DNA of 64,000 bases from Prinsepia uniflora. Taxonomy: Eukaryota > Streptophyta > Magnoliopsida > Rosales > Rosaceae. The notes under the pieces were generated by a model. The model was not told where the DNA came from, ran no database searches, and was given only the letters and a program-made list of their open reading frames with translations. The stretch lies in the NCBI GenBank assembly GCA_032719365.1, contig CM064872.1, positions 20,181,572 through 20,245,571 on the forward strand, written 5' to 3'. Position 1 is the stretch's first letter. Each line of letters starts with the position of its first letter. Positions 56,986 through 64,000 of this stretch are shown here, piece by piece. The translations under genes and the position numbers were made by a program.

Positions 56986-59900
56986 TGTAAGGGCCCACCC
57001 CTAATCCCCCAGGATTAGGGACTAAACCATGCTCCCGTCTGACAACCCAAAAATGAAAGACCAAAACAACCTCACAAAAACCACAAATTACATTGTCAGA
57101 CGCAGGAGAATTTAAAACATCGCAGAGTCAACAGTTACACAGAGCATAGTACTAAACTAAGGAAATTAAACCCGATACACAGAGTACACGCACAACGGAA
57201 AAATCAGAAACACTCCGGGAAAACTCTCGAGTACTCTATGCCTTCGACGCTGCCTCAACGTCAACCCCCGCGCTAGCTCCACGACCTAGAGGGCAATTAA
57301 AAACCAGAAAGTGTGAGTGGACCATAAAGAATAAAGTTCAAAAACCATTTCATAAACAAACCAGGGTTTGGCCCTCCGTTTTGAAAACATGCATGCACAA
57401 CCCATTTATTTAAACACAGCTATAAACCATATAGTAATCATCATAAAAACATTTATAATTCATAAAATAGGCATCATGAAAACAGTACGATAAAACATAA
57501 ATCCAAGTCATCCTTTTCCGATCAAACCTGTTGGACCTATCCGAGTCTTTAAACTCCCGAGTCTTTAAACTCAATCCAGGCCTCAATAATCCGAGTCTTT
57601 AAACTCTGAGTCTTTAAACTCAATAGGCCTACGAGGGAAATATCAATATATCCGAGTCTTTAAACTCAATTCGGGTCTTTAAACCCAATCCGGGCCCGTC
57701 CCCCGTCAATCACAATATCCGAGTCTTTAAACCCAATAACTAGATCCAGCAAATCCAATCAAAACCATTTGAAAACCATTTCTAAATCCATATTCAAACC
57801 CGAATCCGAAACCACTGGCCCGAAGCCCTTCCGGCATCCAGAACCGTCATTCCGAAATCATTGAAAACCCTTTATCGTTGAAATCCCAAAATCATAGCAT
57901 CATAACCAGAAATCAATCCTTTTCTCGAAAAACGTGCCGGAAACCGGAATTTCTCGAAAAGCGTGTAATTAAGTAAAATAATCATAGCATTTTCAAATAA
58001 TCATGAAATTACATGTAAAAGAATAAAACAATTATAGAAAAACAGTTATGCATGCTCAGTTATAGAGAAGAGGTCCACTCACAGATACCGGGCACGTCAC
58101 TCGAGTCCCATACATCCTGCACGTTCCTCGTCCGCCTCGGGGATTCCCGATCCTGTCAACAGTCACCAAAACACGTCACTAACACGTCCACCAAGGTCCT
58201 CCGAATTCCCCACAAAAATTTCCCGCACTTCAAACGTACGTAAAACGAAACCCTAGATGTCAGGACCCGTCCCAAATATCGCCTCGATACCCGGGACAAA
58301 CCCTGCTCCCGTCTGACAATCACACCTAAAGTACCAAAATACCCTCAATACCACAATAAGCATAACTATCAGACGAAGGAGTAAATATATACAACTGTAA
58401 GTCAGAGCATAGTTCTACAGAATGGGCACAAAATCCTACTATGCTAGTCTCGCAACGGAAGAACGTCGTAAGCTCTATGCCTCGATTCCTGCCTCAACGT
58501 TCACCCCAGCGCTATCACCACGACCTGGAGGGAAAATTTAAAACCAACAGTGTGAGTGGACTAGAATAAATAAAAGTTTCAAAATCAGTTTCTCGTCAAA
58601 TCAGAGTTAAGAAAGCAAAAATAAGATTTGTTCCCTCCGTTTTGAAAACATACATGCCCAACTACATATTAGAAAATTATAACGTAAAACATCATAAGAA
58701 ACAGAAACACTATAAAACAGTTATAGAAATCATAGCAGGTGCATCATAAAATCATATCATAAACTATGAACGTCAAATCATCATTTTCCGATCAAACCTG
58801 CTGGACCTATCCAAGTCTTTAAACTCAACCAGGCCTCTATAATATCCGAGTCTTTAAACTTCCGAGTCTTTAAACTCAATAGGCCTACGGGGGTAACATC
58901 ATAAAAGTCCGAGTCTTTAAACTCCCGAGTCTTTAAACTCAATCCGGGCCCGTCCCCCGTAAATCAGAATATCCGGGTCTTTAAACCCAATATCCAGATC
59001 CAGCAAATCCAATCCTAATTCATTGTAAAACCATTTCTAGATCCATAGCCAAACTCGAATTCGAAATCCCCGGTTCGAAGCCCATCCGGCGTTCAGAACC
59101 GTCATTCCGAACCCAAATCCGGAAATCTACTTTTTAATCCAAAACCCACGTTTAATCACAAATTATGTTTCACAATCCATTTATCATCTTCAGAAAACAT
59201 TTATAGCTTGAAATCCCCAAATATGGTATCAAAATCCAAAAACCAGCTTTTTCTCGAAAAACGTGCAAAATCCCGGAAATGTCTCGCAAAACGTGCAAAC
59301 ACATCAACCACATATAATCATCATTAGAAAGCATAAAACATATTTAGTATCATAAAATATCCATAAAACAGTTAGGCATGCTCGTAAGGAAAGAAAGAGT
59401 CCACTCACAAATCAGAACGAGTCAATCGCGCTCCGTGTGCTCCTCGACCGTCTCAGGCGTCTCCCGTCCTGTCAATATGCATCAAATAGGGTCACAAATA
59501 CATCAAGGATACTAACCCTAATTTCCCCAATTTTTCGGGAATTTATTAATATTTTAATCTTAAACCCTAAATCGTCTGGATTCCCGAACAATCTCCTAAC
59601 ATCGTCCGATTAACCCGAAAATCACACCATTGGATTCCTTAGAACATTTAGAACCAAAACCATGTTGGAAGCTTGACCGGAATCCTCCCCACGCGCCGCC
59701 CAAAGTGGCTGCGCGTGGGCCTCACGCGCCTGCTACAGCGCTCCTTCTTCCTCGAGTCACCCGGTTCAACACAGTTGAACCGGCGTGACCGGTTCTCTGT
59801 GATTCCTCCACCGTTTCAGTCCAATCCAATCCCAGGAGCCTCGTCCCATCCTAAGCAAGCTAACCCTGTCCTAAGATCGAAGAATCACGGCCCAAAACCT

Positions 59901-62310
59901 CACGACTCTCCCTCGCAAAACTGAGCCCGTGGCCCCTGTTTTGACCGCCGGCCGCCCAGGTCCTCCCCCGGCACGACACCACAACTAAACGACGCCTGGG
60001 ACCTCCAGGAGTCTCACCATGACCACCAAATCTCTCGACTCTAAGCCTAACTCGACGACTTCCGAATTGAAACTCACGGGAAAAACAGAGGAAGGAAACT
60101 TACCCTTCGATTCCGTCTCCGCCGTGTGCACCGCCGCATACCACGGTGCTTGTTGGGTTCCCTGTAACCTCCTGAGCCTCCTACTGGCTTGAATCGATCC
60201 ACCACACGACACAACCACCGCCACAGTCCACCGTCTCTCTCTGTTTTCTCCACAATCCAGCCGTCCACTGTTTAGCCTCCGTGCACGGTTGCAGCTCCAA
60301 AACGTGTTCAATAGCTCACCCTCGTCTCTCTTTCACTTTCACCAGTCATCAACTCCCTCACCCTTGCTCGAAATCGATCGAAGTCTCTCCAATTTTCCTC
60401 TCTGTTTCTCTGTGTTCAAACGAGTGCACGGTTTGAACGTGCACAATGTGTGGCCGTGCACACTTAAGCTCTCCCTAGAACCCTCTAGCTTCTGCCCACG
60501 TGTCCATCATCCATTGGCTCAGCACAAAATATCCCAGCCCACTTCTGCCACTTGTCCTGATCTGATTGGGTTGAATGTACAAATTACTATTTTGCCCTCA
60601 CACTTCCTAGACCCATAACTACTTCGTCCGACGTCCGATGACAGCGTGCCGCCTGTCGTTGTACTTAGGACGTCGAGACCTATCTAACGGTCCTCGGTCT
60701 ACGTGAAAATCACAAGTCCACCAAAAAGTCAACATTTTCCTCAATTAGTCAAAATTACGGTAACGCCCTCAATCTTCTGAACGTCATAACTTTTCCTCCG
60801 ATTGTCCGAATCAAACCTGCCACCTGTCAACGGACTCGTGACGTCCTAAACTACGTCACGGTCAAGGGTCAACACTCATCCAACTGGTAAATCAAAAAGT
60901 CAACTTTCGATGCACTATTCACAAGGGCAAAATCGTCCTTTCAAACAAATATTTACAAAATTGCATTTATACCCTTCCCGAAGGTATGAGTTGTTACACT
61001 AGAACTTCGATCCCGCAGAACTAACTCAATTCGACGTCCTATTAACCTGAAACCTAACTCAAAAGAATCGTTATAACATTTAGACTCAAAATCATGTTGG
61101 AAGGTTCCTCAGATTCCTCCCCACGCGCCCTCACGCGCCGCCCAAAGTGGCTGCGCGTGGGCTTCACGCGCCTGCTACAGTGTCATCGTCAACCTCTGTC
61201 CCGCCGGTTCAAATCGGGTTGGCTGAACCTAACCGGCATGACCAGTTCTCCCTCAATTCCTGCTCAAATCCAGTCCTTTCAATCCCATTAGTTTCGTCTC
61301 TTTCCCAGCAACCATTCCAAATCCTAAAATCTAGAAATCAAGGCCTCTAAGCCATCGTCCTCAAGCACGAATCAAAACTGCCCGAAACCCCTGTTTCGGT
61401 TTCCGGCCACCAGAGCTTCCCCCCGTCACGGCTGCACAACCAGCAGCTACCTAGGACCCTACTGAACCTAACTATACCTTATAGAACCCTCGACTCAGCC
61501 CCTAACTTCACGACTCAACGTTTGAACTTCACGGGGAAAACGGAGCATATAAACGGGTTGAAGAAATTACATATGTCCTGCTCTCCACCGTGAGCTCCAC
61601 CGTGCTGAGTCGACTTCCCTCAAGTCTCTCAACACCACCACAGCTTCAATCCACGGGTTTGCTCACAACACAGCAACACCACCACCTCGATCCTTCTCTG
61701 TTTTCACTGAAACCGCACACCACACACACAACTGTTTTGCTCACAATTCCACTCACAAAACTCTCACCAATTCTCAGACTCTCTCTACTTTTCCCTCACT
61801 CACTCACCAACACACACACACACACACTTCCTGGCCATCGATCAATTTTCTCTCAATCCCAGTCTCTGTTCTTCTTTCTTACAAACACGGCTACACACTC
61901 GACCAAACCAATTTAATTAGCCCGTGCAAAAACTAGAACCCACTAGACCTCTACCAGGTGTCCAAATCCCATGATCCCATCTCAAAATATCCCAATCAAC
62001 ACTGCACACTTGTCCCAATCTGTTTTGCACAAATCCCAATTTGCAAAAAGACCAAATTGCCCCTATGACTCAAAATTACCATTTTGTCCCCCACCGTTCT
62101 AGACCCGTATCTCACTCGTCCGACGTCCGATGAAGGCATGCCGCCTGTTGTTGAACTCAGGACGACGAGATCTACCTAACGGTCCTCGGTCTACGTCAAA
62201 TTGACAAGTCTAGCAAAAGGTCAACGGTTCCCCCTATGTTAACCAAATTAGACTCACTAATCCGTTACTAATCACTTTACTAATCCCGGCTCTCGGGACG
62301 GGTCGTTACA
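56986..62310 (-). mobile_element. Solo LTR (Tekay-type), TSD GATGG, itself interrupted
   Basis: On the plus strand it starts TGTAAGGGCCCACCCC and ends GGGACGGGTCGTTACA, with GATGG at 56981-56985 and 62311-62315. Removing the inner LTR (58258-60998) leaves about 2.58 kb in two parts, 56986-58257 and 61004-62310. The left part carries the CCGAGTCTTTAAACTC array (57540-57735), the right part the GCGC block (about 61122-61170). It interrupts gag of the gag-only element. Confidence 0.93.
58258..60998 (-). mobile_element. Solo LTR within a solo LTR, TSD CTAGA
   Basis: On the plus strand it starts TGTCAGGACCCGTCCC and ends GAGTTGTTACA; CTAGA at 58253-58257 and 60999-61003 shows the insertion site. 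It is most like the LTR at 52412-55106 (compare 'acctgctggacctatcc' and 'gaaggtatgagttgttaca'), so both probably belong to one subfamily. It is in the same orientation as its host LTR. No coding content. Confidence 0.94.
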
Positions 62311-62315
62311 GATGG

Positions 62316-62932
62316 CCTTGGCTGTTGTAGACTCTTTTCCTTGAGGGTGTGACTTTCTTCGCCAGAGTCACTTAGCGAGGTCTCCCGAGACATTATTCGG
62401 CATCATACCGTTTCCTTCCCCGTACGCCTTAGAACATTCTTCTGTCTTCCACGCGAGGTAGAATGTCTCTCTGGTCCTTAAGCTGTTCTTTCCGCCAGGA
62501 GTTGCTGCAAAAGCTCCGACTGAAGTTGAACTTGGCTACTCAACCTTTCCACCTGTTGAGCCAGGTTATCCTGAGGGGTTGGTGGTGGCTCCTCCCTGCA
62601 ATGTCCTGGCGCCCATCCAGGAAATCTCGCAGATCCATGTTCGCAGTGGGATGACTTTGCCTTGATGCTTCTCCCACCATCCGCCCGCTTGTTTGCTGCA
62701 AGGTTGAAGTTCCTTCCCCTAGCGCAGACATTTGGTTTGTTGGACATGGGAACACTCCGAAGTTGAAAGTTGGCATCATTCCTTGCGTCTCCTTGGACGC
62801 TTCTATAGACACACGTCGGGGACAGATTGGGCGTTCCTCCGGAGTCTCTATGCGAGCTTCATTACTTGTCTGAGCAGTTGAGGCTAAAACACCTTCTCCG
62901 GCTGAACGAACGGATCGTTAAACCCTAGCCAT
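62316..62932 (-). pseudogene. gag: Gag N-terminus of the gag-only element
   Basis: ATG at 62932-62930 is followed by a stop at codon 5 (M-A-R-V-stop), then an open stretch R-S-V-R-S-A-G-E-G through VSIEASKETQGMMPTFNFG (about 62812). One register off come LAQQVERLSSQVQLQSELLQQLL (about 62480-62580), a predicted coiled coil typical of gag N-termini. It faces the primer-binding site and 5' LTR on the right and continues leftward at 56985 after the solo LTR. Confidence 0.7.
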
Positions 62933-63070
62933 GCTCGTCCAGATAATCTTTAATGGAAAGTCGTTGTCGAACGATGAACATGTTCAAGATCTTTGAACAA
63001 CGTTATGAACGATGAACGAAGTAAGATGAATGTTGAACGATCGTGATAGCTTCTTATTGAATATCTTCAA

Positions 63071-63090
63071 GCTCTCAATGAAAGCACCAA
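63071..63090 (-). other. Primer-binding site of the gag-only element
   Basis: One base inside the 5' LTR, the minus strand reads TTGGTGCTTTCATTGAGAGC. TGGTGC complements a tRNA 3' end ...GCACCA. I cannot say which tRNA from memory. Confidence 0.6.
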
Positions 63091-63091
63091 T

Positions 63092-63677
63092 TGTTAAAGC
63101 TAAATTCGTCCTTTAAACTCAAAAGACTCAAGGATCCCTATAAACAAGCATACAGTAAGCTATCGTTTGTTCAATGATCGAGACTCGGGGGTGTTTGACC
63201 AAGAACGCTCCAATACTTAAGTCAGCTTCGAAAGAGAAATCTCAAGAGCTTAAGTAGCGTTGAACAGAATTACCTGGAAAGTGAAATGAGCTCCGTTATT
63301 TATAGGAAATCCTTGAGAGCCCCAGAGCTTTCTGATTAGTCGGTTGAATTTGTAATTAATAAATAATATATTTATAATAAAATATATTATTTAATAATTA
63401 TAATAATGGCTCATTATGATTATAATGATAATTATTATAATTTAATATTAATATTAATTGTCCGTTATTAAGAATAATGAAAATTAACTCTCGGGGAGAA
63501 TATTAATATTACGGGGGCTTCTAACCCGATTAAATAACATATTTAGCTGGTAAATAGATTATTTGATGTGCAGGTATCTGCAAGCCATTAATATTATTGC
63601 AAAGGGCAATTTGGTCATTTTGGGAATTTTGAGCCACGTGACAGCTTCACAATTTTCCGGTGTTTTATGGCTCCACA
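63092..63677 (-). repeat. 5' LTR of the gag-only element
   Basis: This 586-bp LTR pairs with 35207-35793 and is oriented with gag to its left. Substitutions are frequent (I counted roughly 27 in the first 270 bases). Confidence 0.9.
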
Positions 63678-64000
63678 CTTCCCTTTCTTCTCTTTGTTTA
63701 TATATTTGGCCATTTTAAGGGTATTTAGTAAGAGGTATATGTGGAAATTATTTTTTGGTGAAGCCTTTAACCCAAACCTACCCTCTAGCTGTTAATAATT
63801 GAGATAAGGTATACAACGTAACTATTAAATGGGCCAACACCCTGAAATGAATGAGCCTAATTTAAATGGGCCGGTCAGAACGTGTTTAAAACCTCCAACA
63901 GAAAAAACACCTCGATTTGATAAAGAGGCCAACCTATGTCTCATCACCTGATTTGCAGTTAAACCCAACAGAAAGTTGGAGACACGTGTCATTGGGCCAT
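63678..64000. other. Right flank of the composite
   Basis: This is AT-rich sequence with no recognised gene or LTR. It should continue the sequence left of 35207 (foldback arm 2); pyrimidine-rich 'ccctttcttctctttg' is compatible with that, but the match is not convincing. Confidence 0.4.

Larger units (their letters stand above)
35207..63677 (-). mobile_element. Gag-only Tat-like element, expanded to 28.5 kb by nested insertions
   Basis: Related LTRs of 587 and 586 bp at both ends (TGTTRAAGC...GGCTCCACA) face the same way, with flanks CTTCT (35202-35206) and CTTCC (63678-63682). Disregarding one Tekay element and four solo LTRs leaves about 7.2 kb. In sense order (right to left) it has a 5' LTR, a primer-binding site, gag, a 24-bp minisatellite, an antisense frame, a palindrome array and a 3' LTR. 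No pol was found, so it was a non-autonomous element. The LTRs differ at roughly a tenth of the positions I compared, far more than those of the Tat element at 15-27 kb. Confidence 0.85.

Noticed and set aside
1..64000. tRNA and rRNA genes or organelle DNA
   Set aside because: No rRNA segments or cloverleaf candidates were recognised by eye; TGGTATCAGAGC sites are retrotransposon primer-binding sites. A tRNAscan run would settle tRNAs.

Overview
This window is plant nuclear DNA, most likely from a eudicot, and is made almost entirely of transposable elements inserted into one another. There are Ty3/gypsy retrotransposons of the Tat and Tekay (Del) lineages, a TRIM, a MULE transposase relic, a MITE and GT-AG introns, set in AT-rich intergenic DNA. 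I found no rRNA, tRNA or CRISPR array and no intact host gene. The species cannot be named from this sequence.

Layout. (1) 1-11.1 kb: a dead MULE transposase gene on the minus strand is cut into three pieces by two solo LTRs of about 3 kb, each with a target-site duplication. Two further LTRs lie to its left. (2) 11.1-15.1 kb: a gypsy integrase scrap, then a tandem duplication of about 0.8 kb. One copy carries a 636-bp MITE and the other preserves the empty site. (3) 15.1-28.3 kb: an unidentified multi-exon host pseudogene on the plus strand. Its second exon is split by a young, full-length Tat retrotransposon (15379-26872, minus strand, TSD GGTCT, LTRs differing at 4 of 489 positions). That element holds a gag-pol frame with two nonsense codons, a 110-bp hairpin-rich tandem array and a complete spliced gene of about 840 codons on the opposite strand with its own TATA box and poly(A) signal. 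(4) 28.3-35.2 kb: a TRIM, degenerate tandem repeats, an old LTR block and a foldback repeat with a 30-C tract. (5) 35.2-63.7 kb: one old gag-only Tat-like element (LTRs 35207-35793 and 63092-63677), swollen from about 7.2 kb to 28.5 kb. A Tekay element (38447-48318, TSD TTCCA) and four solo LTRs have inserted into it, one of the LTRs inside another.

Target-site duplications allow most insertion events to be read off and ordered. In four places the older reading frame resumes in phase once an inserted element and one TSD copy are disregarded. The feature with most potential biology is the antisense gene of the Tat element: its four coding exons join in phase with canonical GT-AG borders, and it is convergent with pol. 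A second, shorter antisense frame in the older Tat-like element may be a relative.
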